This document shows positions 42,780 through 52,321 of a stretch of DNA of 64,000 nucleotides, piece by piece. Source of the DNA: Candidatus Obscuribacterales bacterium (lineage in GTDB: Bacteria > Cyanobacteriota > Vampirovibrionia > Obscuribacterales > Obscuribacteraceae); contig JAIELX010000053.1 in assembly GCA_019752635.1 (NCBI GenBank), forward strand, positions 62,001 through 126,000. Reading direction: 5' to 3'. Position 1 is the first letter of the stretch. Each line of letters starts with the position of its first letter. The translations under genes were made by a program, and so were the position numbers. The notes beneath the pieces were generated by a model. It ran no database searches and had not been told where the DNA came from. It worked only from the letters and a program-made list of their open reading frames with translations.

Positions 42780-42892
42780 AGGCTACGAAAACCGGTCCGA
42801 GAGTTCATTTTGTGGTAACGCCCCGCTAATTCCTATTCAGGCGCTCCGGCTCGTCGGCAAAGCCTGCGTAGAAAGCGGCGCATCCCCCTTAG

Positions 42893-42910
42893 GCGGCGGT
42901 AAACCGCCGC
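42893..42910 (-). other. GC-rich hairpin
   Basis: GCGGCGG-TAAA-CCGCCGC, a perfect 7-base stem in the 175-base gap between the AAA+ gene and the TonB-like gene. No T run on either side; it could still slow transcription or stabilise an RNA end. Confidence 0.4.
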
Positions 42911-42954
42911 TCGAGCTACGCTTCAACAATTTAATATGGCGTTAGCGCCGCTGG

Positions 42955-44235
42955 TTATTTGCCCATTGCCGCAAAGTATACGGCGCAGGCGTGGTCGATG
43001 TATTCCCGAGTCAAGCGTGGTTCGGTTTGCAGGAATTTGCAGAGGTTCGTGACCTGATCAATAACGTCGCGCGGATGGCAGCATCGCATGATGCGGCGTC
43101 CACTCCGGTACTGTGTTTCGATGAGGTAGTTAACCGCCTCTTCATTATAAGGAACACCTGCACGCTGACAATACTGCAGGAAAATCCACTTGAATTCCTC
43201 CTCGGTGGGACTGTTGATATTGATTTTGAAGGGAATCCGTCGAAGGAACGCTTCATCCACCAGATCGCTCGGGTTCAGGTTGGTCGAGAACACAATCAAC
43301 TGTTCAAACGGAACTTCGAGCTTCTTGCCCGTGTGAAGGGTGAGATAGTCAACCCGCTTTTCCAGGGGAACAATCCAACGGTTGAGGAGCGACTTGTGGT
43401 CAATACGCTGCCTGCCAAAGTCGTCGATTAGAAGCAGACCGCAGTTGGACTTGAGTTGCAGCGGTGCTTCGTAGAGTTTCGACGTGTAGTCGTACTGAAG
43501 CTCTAACATGTCGATAGTAAGTTCACCGCCCACCACCACGCAAGGACGCTGAATACGCACCCAGCGATGGTCATAGTCACGAGGATAGTTCGCAGCGGAC
43601 ACCTGAATGTGGTTGTGGTCATCATAGCAGCGGATGATCTGTCCGTCGCACTCAATGGCGTAAGGAACGAAGATGTGCCCCTTAAAGCTGCGAACGATTC
43701 TTTCCGCAATTGAGGTTTTGCCGTTGCCTGCGTCACCGAACAGAAACATCCCTCTTCCGGAGTTGATGGCAGGTCCCACCGTGTTTAATGTCTTGCGGTT
43801 GACCATGATGTCGGAGAAGGCAATTTCCAAATCTCTAGGCGTAACCGCCTCTTTTCGGATGGTCTGATACTTGAGCGACTCCACGTAAGTGGACCATGGA
43901 ACGGGGCAAGCACCGACATAGCTGTTGTGATCGAAGAATGCTCTTGCTCTGTCACGCCCTTTCTCTGTAGGCATGTACTCGTAGTCGGCGATGCCACCGG
44001 AGGATCGCACTTCGATCAGCATTTGTCTTTTCAAAGACTCGAGGATCGATTCGACGATCTTGAAAGGAAGAACGGTGCGGTTGGCGATTTCACGACCGAG
44101 TGCGAAGTTCACCAGATAGATGTCTTTGAGAATCAGCTCTTCAAGGAAGCCTTCTTTAAGGCCCGTTTCCTCGATGGTAGCTGGATAGGGAGGAATGAAT
44201 TCCTGTTGTTGTACGCCTCTGACCTGTTGAACCAT
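42955..44235 (-). CDS. AAA+ ATPase with N-terminal winged-helix-like region
   Basis: 426 residues from the ATG at 44235 (AGGTAGAG upstream; a GTG 10 codons earlier is possible). The N-terminal ~130 residues look helical with a winged-helix pattern (VNFALGREIANRTVLPFKIVESIL). The AAA+ module has Walker A GDAGNGKTS (167-175), Walker B LLLIDDFG (267-274), sensor FSTN (316-319) and a candidate Arg finger in LRRIPF (332-333). The domain organisation resembles uncharacterised bacterial AAA ATPases rather than MoxR. It lies 93 bases from the transglutaminase gene in the same minus-strand run, so it may belong with the MoxR group. The ATP-driven target is unknown. Confidence 0.75.
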   Translation of the reverse strand: MVQQVRGVQQQEFIPPYPATIEETGLKEGFLEELILKDIYLVNFALGREIANRTVLPFKIVESILESLKRQMLIEVRSSGGIADYEYMPTEKGRDRARAFFDHNSYVGACPVPWSTYVESLKYQTIRKEAVTPRDLEIAFSDIMVNRKTLNTVGPAINSGRGMFLFGDAGNGKTSIAERIVRSFKGHIFVPYAIECDGQIIRCYDDHNHIQVSAANYPRDYDHRWVRIQRPCVVVGGELTIDMLELQYDYTSKLYEAPLQLKSNCGLLLIDDFGRQRIDHKSLLNRWIVPLEKRVDYLTLHTGKKLEVPFEQLIVFSTNLNPSDLVDEAFLRRIPFKININSPTEEEFKWIFLQYCQRAGVPYNEEAVNYLIETQYRSGRRIMRCCHPRDVIDQVTNLCKFLQTEPRLTREYIDHACAVYFAAMGK

Positions 44236-44327
44236 ATACTCTACCTGTAAAGACGACGAAACCACTTCCTATTCATTCTCTCAGAAACCTGCGAAAACGA
44301 ACAACTTGACTAGAAAACACGAAGTTT

Positions 44328-46694
44328 TTATTCCACTTTGCTAAGTATTCCTACCATCTCTTTCAGCGATGAGGACAAGTCTTTTAGACTTTTCGCCCCT
44401 TGCTTGGCACCGTACCGTCGCTCAGCGTAGTCATCAAAGAACTCTTCCAGTTCGCTCAAGAAGCGCGCCTTTACTTCTCTTCGGCGATTCTGCGCTTCCA
44501 GAGAGCGCGCACCGCCTCCCGACAAAGGACTTTCCGGCGAAACCTCTTCTTTCTCTAGCTTTCCTCGGGTTTTGTCCAGCACATCATCAAGTGTATCTCC
44601 TGGTTCACGACTTACTTTCAGAATGCGAAGATCGCTCAACACTTCGATCATGGAAGCACTGGTAGCAGGGTCAAAGGGCACCGCGCTCCGCTCCGTTCGC
44701 TTCCTGGTTAAAGCAGACTTCAGGATGCTGCGATTGTAATAGGCAATCGTTGCCAAAGCCGCCAATCCAATAAAAATGCCACTGTTGCGTACCACAAGGT
44801 CAAGGACTCTGAAGAAAGATTCGAAGCTGGACCGCAGCGCGGGAGTCGTTTTTTGCACGACAGGCTGCTCGCAGAGCCATCCAAACCACCGCTCCAGCTC
44901 CTCGGCAAAGTAACTCAATGTTGACCTCTGCTCAATTCCGGAGAAGCCGCCTTCGAGTCCGTCAGGGGTAGCATCAAACGCTATCCAGCCTTTGCCGGGA
45001 ATGAAAATTTCCGCCCATGAGTGAGCATCGCTCAGGCGAACGTCCCACATACCGGTCAGCGGGTTATAGGAACCAGGCAGGTAGCCTGTTACAAGACGCG
45101 TCGGAATTCCATTGATCCGGCACATCATACAAAAAGCAGAGGCAAATTGCTCGCAGAAGCCGATCTTACTTCCGATTAGAAACTCCGAAACAGTGTCTCG
45201 TCCATACTTCGCAGGCTCGATATCCAAATTGTATTTGTAAGTTCGTTGCAAGTGAGAGCAAATTCGTTCCGCCTGGCGATACCACCCGCCAGTTCCGGCA
45301 ACTTCCCTGCTCAATTTCCGCACGGCAGGATCGATGATCTTAGGCACCTGAAGATAGTTCGGCATTTCTTGCTGCACATAATACAGATCATCCTTGGTCG
45401 GTTTCCATCGACCAAGGGAGATACGGTCGCGATACGGCACGTGAGAAACGACGGTGTAAACCATGTCTTTCTCAATGCCAACAGGGCTTCGCACCGATCC
45501 ATAGCGGTCCAACTGCAGGTTCGGCGAAGGAAAGTAAATCTGATAGGGCACCGGAGCCGATACTACCAAATTCGAGCCCTCAGACTCGACATAGAAGACC
45601 TGAGTCAGTTCGCGAAACCGCCACTGCGCATCCTCATCATCGAGACCGGGCACAGGGTAGAGATCAATCAAGGCACCCTCGCGAGCCAGGCGTGCACGAA
45701 CAGGTTTTGGATTGCGCATCGACCACGTAGCACCATCAAAGGTATCGTAAGCCATGCCCCTCCAATAAGTTGCTATTGGAGTCGAAACTCGCAGAACGAT
45801 CTGATCGCCAAGCTTTCCGCGATAATTGGTATCAAGCGTCTCGGCAAAACCATAGTACGCTTTGGGATTAGCCTTAATGGAGCCATCACCGCTGGTGAGT
45901 TTGTCCATGAACGAATTGAAACTTGGGTCTTGCAAAAAAGAAAGGTCCATCTTGCCGGCGACTCGCACATGCTTGAAGAGATTGATTTCAGCTCGGGGCA
46001 TGACAGCAAAGAGACCAATACTTGCCAGAGCAAACGATAGTACCCCGGCAGTAGCGATGGCGTAGCTCCTGGTCGTCCATCTAACACTACGCCGAGTACT
46101 TCGGGAAAATCTTTTCGGCGGCGGCTCCGGACTCGACCATGGATGAGCTCTAGTCCAGGTTCTTGAGCGACAATCAAAGCGAAGCAATAATATTCCGAGG
46201 AAGCAGAACACGAAGAGATAGAGTCCGAATTCAGTGTTATGACTCAACGTTGCTGCCGATGCAAGCAAAGTCAGTCCGACCAATGCGGACAAACCGAGAT
46301 CACGGCGGCGCGGTAGGTCAAAGCAGTGCAAAGCTTGCAATGCAATCAACATATTTGTAAGCGGGATGCGCGTGTCCGCCATACTCATGTTCAAGCGCAC
46401 TAGCAATTCTTTAAAAAACGCCCCGGCTACGAGCAAAATCCCGGCTGAGATCCAGATCTTTACCATAAAATTGTTGGAGTAACGCCGCTTGTAACTGAGC
46501 CAACTACCCAGAATAATTGCGGGAATCGCGGACCATGCCAACCACGTTGGAGTTTCGGCCAGGACGGTAGCCGCAAGAACACCAACTATCGACAACGCGC
46601 TGCTGGCCACGCGCAATTCGACTGAATCCTCGATGTAATGACGTCGATTAGGTAGCTTGGGTCCGTCCATGAGATTTCGCAACCAATTTGGCAC
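44328..46694 (-). CDS. TgpA-type transmembrane transglutaminase-like protein (DUF3488)
   Basis: 788 residues from a GTG with GAGGTAAG just upstream. Six or so membrane helices (about 28-235) precede a periplasmic transglutaminase-like domain with the catalytic triad Cys514 (IGFCEQFASAFC), His558 (SDAHSWAEIF) and Asp574 (IAFDATPDG). One more membrane helix (about 635-655) and a basic cytoplasmic tail follow. Such proteins occur with MoxR and DUF58 genes, as here, and are thought to act as cysteine proteases or cross-linking enzymes in the periplasm; TgpA of Pseudomonas is essential. The gene starts 9 bases after the DUF58 stop. Confidence 0.88.
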   Translation of the reverse strand: MPNWLRNLMDGPKLPNRRHYIEDSVELRVASSALSIVGVLAATVLAETPTWLAWSAIPAIILGSWLSYKRRYSNNFMVKIWISAGILLVAGAFFKELLVRLNMSMADTRIPLTNMLIALQALHCFDLPRRRDLGLSALVGLTLLASAATLSHNTEFGLYLFVFCFLGILLLRFDCRSRTWTRAHPWSSPEPPPKRFSRSTRRSVRWTTRSYAIATAGVLSFALASIGLFAVMPRAEINLFKHVRVAGKMDLSFLQDPSFNSFMDKLTSGDGSIKANPKAYYGFAETLDTNYRGKLGDQIVLRVSTPIATYWRGMAYDTFDGATWSMRNPKPVRARLAREGALIDLYPVPGLDDEDAQWRFRELTQVFYVESEGSNLVVSAPVPYQIYFPSPNLQLDRYGSVRSPVGIEKDMVYTVVSHVPYRDRISLGRWKPTKDDLYYVQQEMPNYLQVPKIIDPAVRKLSREVAGTGGWYRQAERICSHLQRTYKYNLDIEPAKYGRDTVSEFLIGSKIGFCEQFASAFCMMCRINGIPTRLVTGYLPGSYNPLTGMWDVRLSDAHSWAEIFIPGKGWIAFDATPDGLEGGFSGIEQRSTLSYFAEELERWFGWLCEQPVVQKTTPALRSSFESFFRVLDLVVRNSGIFIGLAALATIAYYNRSILKSALTRKRTERSAVPFDPATSASMIEVLSDLRILKVSREPGDTLDDVLDKTRGKLEKEEVSPESPLSGGGARSLEAQNRRREVKARFLSELEEFFDDYAERRYGAKQGAKSLKDLSSSLKEMVGILSKVE

Positions 46695-46703
46695 AGACTT
46701 ACC

Positions 46704-47963
46704 TCACAACACGGCAAGATCGTCGAGACGCGCCACCGAAACCAAAGACGTAAAGCCTGGTCCGAAATCGGTGCAGTCCCCGAAATCGGAGGCGTACGCC
46801 TTGACCGACACGAGTACCACACCTGGCGGTAAGAAATCTAGCGAGCCATAGAGCTTGACACTATCCGGAACAATCAATACCAGAGCCCTAGACCGCCCGC
46901 AGAGATACTCGATGCCCGAATACCAATCTTTGGCGCCGCCGTCGGAAAGTCTTTGCACCGACGCCAATGCGCGCAGCTGCTGTTCCAAAGCCAGCGTATG
47001 TGCCGGTAAACCGGCATCGGTCATCCGTTGCGTCAAAATATGGAGCTGCGGGTGAACCCCCTGATCGTGTCCGAACTTTGCCAGCGACGCACAAGTCGAA
47101 ACAGCCAGGTCAAAATGATCATCAGACTCCCAACACGCAAATGCAGCGATGGCCAAATCGAAAACGGCCAGTCCTTCACGATCGAACTCCTTGACCATAA
47201 GTTTGTTATGTCGAGCGCTCAAGCCCCAGTTGATGAAACGTCGGCTATCGCTTCGCTGATACTCGCGAACGCCACGAGTTGCGCTGGACTGAAAACCGGA
47301 TGAGCTGGGCATACGGCCGCTTCCGGGAACGTATTGTGATGATTTGACTTGATAAAGAAATCGGCCTTCCATGGGATAGACCTTGGGTAAAATAAACACC
47401 GACCCGCCGGAGCGATAGATGCGGGTCAACCAGGCAAGCCCGAAAGGATACGCCGTTTCGACTTCGACATCAGGTATAGGCGTCACTCCGCGCCGAACCG
47501 CAGGCAGTACTACGGCGACACCAGGAAGTTCCCTGGCATCATCAATCACCGCATTTTCAGAAACGCCGCCATCTCCCAGAGCTTTTGCGTTTCGCACACG
47601 AACAATCAAATCACAAGCCGGCAGCCATCCACGCTCAGGCCAAACAGATACCATTACGCTCAGATCATCACCGGCGGTGACACTTTCCGGTGCAGCGCCA
47701 GTCACATTCAATTGCCGAAGCGATAACCAGGGCACTACTACCGAGCAGAAACAGACCAACAACAGGGCGGCCGACAGCAAGAATATCCAACCACTATTGA
47801 TGCTTGCGGCAATGCAGTATAGCGCCACGGCGAATCCCGCCACCAATGCGAATCTAAACTCGATCCCGAAGCGGAAGCCGACGGGGTGACAAGTTTTGCG
47901 CAAATCTCCGGCCGATTCCGCTGCGCTGATTTCAATGCCTGCTGGTTGCGCGCTCTGCTGCAT
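46704..47963 (-). CDS. DUF58 (MoxR-associated) membrane protein
   Basis: 419 residues from the ATG at 47963, just after the moxR stop; an in-frame start 15 codons up would overlap moxR. Two hydrophobic helices (about 35-75) lead into a soluble region, then the DUF58 signature REYQRSDSRRFINWGLSARHNKLMVKEFDRE and a von-Willebrand-A-like fold (FDLAIAAFACW). DUF58 proteins are chaperoned or regulated by MoxR ATPases. This is the middle gene of moxR-DUF58-tgpA. Confidence 0.87.
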   Translation of the reverse strand: MQQSAQPAGIEISAAESAGDLRKTCHPVGFRFGIEFRFALVAGFAVALYCIAASINSGWIFLLSAALLLVCFCSVVVPWLSLRQLNVTGAAPESVTAGDDLSVMVSVWPERGWLPACDLIVRVRNAKALGDGGVSENAVIDDARELPGVAVVLPAVRRGVTPIPDVEVETAYPFGLAWLTRIYRSGGSVFILPKVYPMEGRFLYQVKSSQYVPGSGRMPSSSGFQSSATRGVREYQRSDSRRFINWGLSARHNKLMVKEFDREGLAVFDLAIAAFACWESDDHFDLAVSTCASLAKFGHDQGVHPQLHILTQRMTDAGLPAHTLALEQQLRALASVQRLSDGGAKDWYSGIEYLCGRSRALVLIVPDSVKLYGSLDFLPPGVVLVSVKAYASDFGDCTDFGPGFTSLVSVARLDDLAVL

Positions 47964-47970
47964 CACGCAC

Positions 47971-48918
47971 TTATACCGGAACGCGAACGCCTGACAGATA
48001 CCGTTCAATCAAGTGATGATGCCCGACTTTATTGCCGCGCTGCTTGGGCACGACTCGATGACCAAAGACAAACGGGGCGAATCGTTTCACATCTTCCGGG
48101 CGCACAAAATCGCGCTGAGATAGCCAGGCGCAAGACTGCGCGGCTCGCATCAAGAGCTGACTGCCGCGAGGACTTACACCCAGCGACAGCTCGACATGAT
48201 CCCTGGTCACAGCGGCAATATCGACGATGTAGCGCTTAACAGCGTCATCGACGCGCACCTTCTTAACGGATTCACGCGCAAGCAAAACTTCTTCCACCGA
48301 CAAAACGGGCAACACCTCAAAGGAGCCCGGCTCCAGCGTCTTGCCCAATATAGCGACTTCCTGCTCAGCGGTGGGATAACCAAGATTGAGGCACAACATA
48401 AACCGATCCAGCTGCGCTTCCGGCAGCGGAAAAGTGCCATGATACTCAACAGGATTCTGAGTGGCGATTACGAAAAAGAGATCCGGCAACGCTCTGGCTT
48501 CGCCGTCAATTGTTACTTGCTTCTCTTCCATTGCTTCAAGTAAGCAAGATTGTGTTCGCGGAGTCGCGCGATTGATTTCGTCGACCAGCAGTATATTAGT
48601 GAACAACGGACCTGGTTCAAAGGTAAAAGTCCCATTGCGTTGATCGTAAATGCTGAGCCCGGAAACGTCCGACGGCAGAAGGTCCGGAGTACATTGAATA
48701 CGCTTGAAGCCCGCGGACACCGATTTAGCAAGACTGCGAGCCAGCAATGTTTTGCCTACCCCCGGAACGTCTTCGAGCAGCACGTGTCCCCCTGCCAGAA
48801 AAGCCGTGGCAGCCAGAAATACTGCCGACTCCTGACCGACAAGAACGCTGTTCATGCCGGAGATAAGTTGCTGAAAACGTTGACTTAGGTCTTGTTTCTG
48901 CTCTTCTAATTGTTTCAC
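47971..48918 (-). CDS. MoxR-family AAA+ ATPase
   Basis: 315 residues from a GTG. Walker A VPGVGKT (51-57), Walker B LLVDEINRA (110-118), the MoxR signature EAMEEKQVTIDGEARALPDLFFVIATQNP, and LPEAQLDRF with the sensor/arginine region. MoxR proteins act as chaperones that mature or activate partner proteins, typically VWA/DUF58 proteins, as the adjacent genes suggest. It is the first gene of the three-gene unit. The 253-base gap to glyQ holds both divergent promoters. Confidence 0.92.
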   Translation of the reverse strand: MKQLEEQKQDLSQRFQQLISGMNSVLVGQESAVFLAATAFLAGGHVLLEDVPGVGKTLLARSLAKSVSAGFKRIQCTPDLLPSDVSGLSIYDQRNGTFTFEPGPLFTNILLVDEINRATPRTQSCLLEAMEEKQVTIDGEARALPDLFFVIATQNPVEYHGTFPLPEAQLDRFMLCLNLGYPTAEQEVAILGKTLEPGSFEVLPVLSVEEVLLARESVKKVRVDDAVKRYIVDIAAVTRDHVELSLGVSPRGSQLLMRAAQSCAWLSQRDFVRPEDVKRFAPFVFGHRVVPKQRGNKVGHHHLIERYLSGVRVPV

Positions 48919-49171
48919 TATAATGCCGCCAATCCATCAGCATCTTTATGCCCTTCTCGTCGCTTTATAACCGAAAGCACCCAAAGAGGTTACACCTCCC
49001 GGGCGGACTCTTTTCGGCAGCAAGCTCGCAAACCGCATGAATCTGAATCAGCCCCGCGCAGACCGGAAAAGGACAGTTCATTTCGCGGTTTCCGATAACA
49101 TCCGACACTCATCCACAGCTTCGCTGGTTGGACATGTTAAACTGCTCAGGCAATAGAGAGGAGCCGCTCCA

Positions 49172-50104
49172 ATGGCATTGACTTTTCAGCGCTTGATTCA
49201 AGCTTTGAACAGCTACTGGGACCAATATGGCTGCGTGGTGATGCAACCGTTCGACCTTGAGAAAGGCGCATCCACCATGAGCACCGGGACGTTTTTGAGG
49301 GTGCTCGGTCCCGAGCCCTGGAAAATGGCAACGGCTGATCCGTGTCGGCGACCGACCGACGGTCGGTACGGCGAAAACCCGAACCGGCTGCAACATTACT
49401 TTCAGTATCAGGTTATTTTGAAGCCGTCCCCGGACAACGTTCAAGAGATTTACCTTGAAAGCTTGAAAGCCGTTGGCATCGACGCTTCTTTGCATGATAT
49501 TCGATTCGTGGAAGACAATTGGGAATCGCCTACACTCGGCGCTTGGGGTGTGGGCTGGGAAGTGTGGCTGGATGGTCTGGAAGTAACTCAATTCACTTAC
49601 TTCCAACAAGCCGGCGGCATTGACTTGAAACCGATTTCCGCAGAAATAACTTATGGACTTGAACGCCTTGCGATGTACTTGCAAGACGTCGAAAGCGTTT
49701 ACGACTTGCAGTGGAACGACTCTGTGAAGTACGGAGACCTCTATCACAGAAACGAGATTGAACAATCAAAATTCAACTTTGAAGAAAGTGATCCGGAAAT
49801 GCTCACGACACTGTTCGCATCGCACGAGAAAGAAGCAGCGCGCTTGCTGGACAAGAAATTGATCATGCCTGCTTACGAACAAGTTCTGAAGTGCTCGCAC
49901 TACTTCAACTTGATGGACGCTCGCGGAATACTTGGACGAGACGAACGAATGGCAAATATTTTGCGCATTCGCCGCCTGTCCGAGCGCGTCGCACGCCTGT
50001 TTCTTGAGCAACGCATTGAAATGGGCTTCCCGCTCATGGCGCCGGAAGGTCGCGATGCAATCGTTGAACAATACCGCGAAAAATTTCTGGCACCAAAGCC
50101 CTAG
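49172..50104 (+). CDS. glyQ: Glycine-tRNA ligase alpha subunit
   Basis: 310 residues, full length for the alpha subunit of the alpha2-beta2 enzyme. AGGAG lies 9 bases before the ATG. Class II aminoacyl-tRNA synthetase signatures are present: WDQYGCVVMQPFDLEKGASTM, GPEPWKMATADPCRRPTDGRYGENPNR and the ATP-binding EITYGLERLAMYL. It activates glycine with ATP and transfers it to tRNA-Gly together with the beta subunit (GlyS). glyS is not in this window; in cyanobacteria the two genes are also often apart. Confidence 0.96.
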   Translation: MALTFQRLIQALNSYWDQYGCVVMQPFDLEKGASTMSTGTFLRVLGPEPWKMATADPCRRPTDGRYGENPNRLQHYFQYQVILKPSPDNVQEIYLESLKAVGIDASLHDIRFVEDNWESPTLGAWGVGWEVWLDGLEVTQFTYFQQAGGIDLKPISAEITYGLERLAMYLQDVESVYDLQWNDSVKYGDLYHRNEIEQSKFNFEESDPEMLTTLFASHEKEAARLLDKKLIMPAYEQVLKCSHYFNLMDARGILGRDERMANILRIRRLSERVARLFLEQRIEMGFPLMAPEGRDAIVEQYREKFLAPKP

Positions 50105-50385
50105 CGCCTGCATTACAACGACCGTAGGGCCCGCTTTGGCGTCGCGATTCTCACAGCTTGCAATTTCATAGACGGTCTGGCCGACTACCGACTACCTTGG
50201 GCAGGGGCAAGGCGGCCGGGCGCTTGACTCATTGCGGGCGAAGCCCGAATCCGGAGCACCGGGACAAGCTTGGCGCGTGTAGACACAGGTTTGCAACAAA
50301 ACTCGGGCACGATTTACATAGCCTTCGGTCCGGGTACAAACCCGGGGGATGAAGAATCGCGACTACCTACTCCGGCAGATCAGAG

Positions 50386-51624
50386 ATGAAAAAAGCGCAA
50401 ACCTACTTAAGATCCTCCAAAATCGCATTAACACTGCTGGGACTATCCGGCGTTCTACTTACAAGCAGCCTACCTGCCATGGGCAGTTCGTACCAGGAAG
50501 GAGTAGCGCTCTACAACAAGGGCAAGTTCAACGAAGCACTTGCCGTATTCAATCAAGTTAGCTCAACCGGACATGAGGACGCAAACGTCGTCTACTATTC
50601 CGGATTGTGCCACCACCAGTTGCGGGACTTCAAGCAAGCGAAAGCATGCTATCAGAAGGTGTTGCAAGCCTACCCGAACAGTTCGGTCAAGGGACAAGCC
50701 CAAACGGCTCTTAGCGCATTCTACCGCAGCGGCGGCTCTGGTTCCGCCAGTTCGAGCAGCTCCGGTTCCGGCGGTGGCGGACACATCGTCGACGATGAAG
50801 AAGACGGACGCATCGACCTTTCCCGCTGCCCGCCGTCATCGCGACTCTATTATAAGGACACAGAGAATACGGCGGGCATCGCATTCATGGTGAAGGTCTC
50901 CGTCAACAATAGACCAATCGAAATGGTATTCGATACGGGCGCATCCTCGATCGTGCTTGGTAAGAACCATCTGGCCCAGCTCGGCATCGCACCACCGCCG
51001 GCAAACAAAAAGCCTGACGGCTATTCATCCGGTGTCGGAAGCAACAAACCCTTACCGAGCTGGTACATGAACGCCGATATCAAAGTGGCGGACATGCTAA
51101 TCCCGAACTGTCCGATTACCGTTCTGGAAAATCTGCCTGGCGAGCCTTTGCTCGGACAGACATTTTTCAAACATTTCGCCTACACCATCGACTATGGTTC
51201 TAAGTCGATAATGCTTACGCGCAAGGGTGCAGCGGTCCCCTCTCCGGTCGGAAGCAGCGTTCCGTTCGTTAGAGAAGGCAATGAGTTGGTGGTGCAAGCT
51301 CAGGTGAACGGAAAACCTTACGCCATGTATTTTGATACGGGTGCAATGAACTGCGCGTTCACGGCGCAAGATTGCAAGAAACTGCAAATCGAAATTCCCG
51401 ACGACGCAGAGAAAGGCATAAGCGTGGGTGTTGGAGGCGAGACCAATTCGTATCACTTCCCGATCAGCAGCCTCAAGCTCGGACCAATAGAAAAGCGCAA
51501 CATGCAAGTTTCTGTTGTAGAGAATTCGAAAATGGGGCGGCCGCTCTTAGGACAATCGTTCTATGCCGGCTGGCAATACACAATCGACAACGAAAGAAAG
51601 ACAATCAACTTCCTGCGCCGCTAA
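50386..51624 (+). CDS. Exported TPR protein with two retropepsin-like aspartic protease domains
   Basis: 412 residues. A signal peptide (about 1-33) is followed by a short TPR region (GVALYNKGKFNEALAVFNQV, DFKQAKACYQKVLQAYPNSS) and a Ser/Gly linker (115-132). Two homologous domains follow, each with the aspartic protease motif: FDTGAS (Asp183) with LLGQTF (255-260), and FDTGAM (Asp317) with LLGQSF (387-392). Each half is a complete retropepsin-like unit. Aspartic proteases need two DTG halves, so this protein could form the whole active site in one chain, as pepsins do. Substrate unknown; it would act outside the cytoplasm. Confidence 0.82.
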   Translation: MKKAQTYLRSSKIALTLLGLSGVLLTSSLPAMGSSYQEGVALYNKGKFNEALAVFNQVSSTGHEDANVVYYSGLCHHQLRDFKQAKACYQKVLQAYPNSSVKGQAQTALSAFYRSGGSGSASSSSSGSGGGGHIVDDEEDGRIDLSRCPPSSRLYYKDTENTAGIAFMVKVSVNNRPIEMVFDTGASSIVLGKNHLAQLGIAPPPANKKPDGYSSGVGSNKPLPSWYMNADIKVADMLIPNCPITVLENLPGEPLLGQTFFKHFAYTIDYGSKSIMLTRKGAAVPSPVGSSVPFVREGNELVVQAQVNGKPYAMYFDTGAMNCAFTAQDCKKLQIEIPDDAEKGISVGVGGETNSYHFPISSLKLGPIEKRNMQVSVVENSKMGRPLLGQSFYAGWQYTIDNERKTINFLRR

Positions 51625-51695
51625 GATAGCTTGCGGACAAGCGTACCGGGTAGAATGCCTGTACACTTAACCAATGGCTTGCGGATTATCCAGAC

Positions 51696-52166
51696 ATGAT
51701 GGCAATTGACTGCGTTGTATCGAAACTAAAGTCGGGTGCGTTTGCGTTCGGGCTTGCATTCGCTCTTCCACTGTTTTGCACTAGCAATGTTACAAGCGCC
51801 GCCGATGAACAGACCGCGCCAAAGAAAGCGATGGTAGTGCTGGTGCAAGCTCACGGGTGCAAAGTTTGCGCGAAAATCAAACCGATAGTCGATGAGTTGA
51901 AAAACGAATACAAAACAAAAGCCGATTTCGTGGAGCTGGAAGTCACGGATCCAAAAACCATCAAGCAGTCACGCAAAACAGCGAAGGAACTGGGCGTATC
52001 GTTCTTTCTCTCATTCTACGAAGACAACTTTCCTGCAGTTGGCGTTTTCAACGAGCGACGCAAATGCACGAAAGAGCTCTACGGATTGAACAAGCGCGAA
52101 GACTACAAGGCGGCTATTGATGCTGTGGTCAGAAGTAGCGAGAAAGCAGCGCCCCCCGACATGTAA
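51696..52166 (+). CDS. Exported thioredoxin-like protein
   Basis: 156 residues. A signal peptide (about 1-36, ending SNVTSAA before DEQ) is followed by a thioredoxin fold: strand MVVLVQAHGCKVCAKIKP with the redox pair Cys55-x-x-Cys58, FVELEVTDPKTIK, and VSFFLSFY. The cis-Pro site is unusual (FPAVGVFN), and a lone Cys lies in RRKCTKE. It probably reduces or rearranges disulfides outside the cytoplasm. It lies 71 bases after the protease gene on the same strand and precedes the multi-thioredoxin gene, so the three may be functionally related. The ribosome site is weak. Confidence 0.75.
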   Translation: MMAIDCVVSKLKSGAFAFGLAFALPLFCTSNVTSAADEQTAPKKAMVVLVQAHGCKVCAKIKPIVDELKNEYKTKADFVELEVTDPKTIKQSRKTAKELGVSFFLSFYEDNFPAVGVFNERRKCTKELYGLNKREDYKAAIDAVVRSSEKAAPPDM

Positions 52167-52321
52167 GAAGTCAGACACACAGATTATGAACAGCTAGTGA
52201 CTTTCTTGTGAACCCGCTTCACCTTGACAAGCCCGCTTGCCTCCTTTACTTTGACTCTCAGGGTAAGTGACTCTCCGGCATGACTTTGATGGTCCTGAAG
52301 GAGGGCGGGGGGGGACATTCA

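Noticed and set aside
45246..46040. 264-codon open frame antisense to the transglutaminase gene
   Set aside because: Opposite a well-supported catalytic protein and no ribosome site or recognisable product.
49109..49765. 218-codon open frame antisense to glyQ
   Set aside because: Covers conserved synthetase motifs on the other strand; clear shadow.
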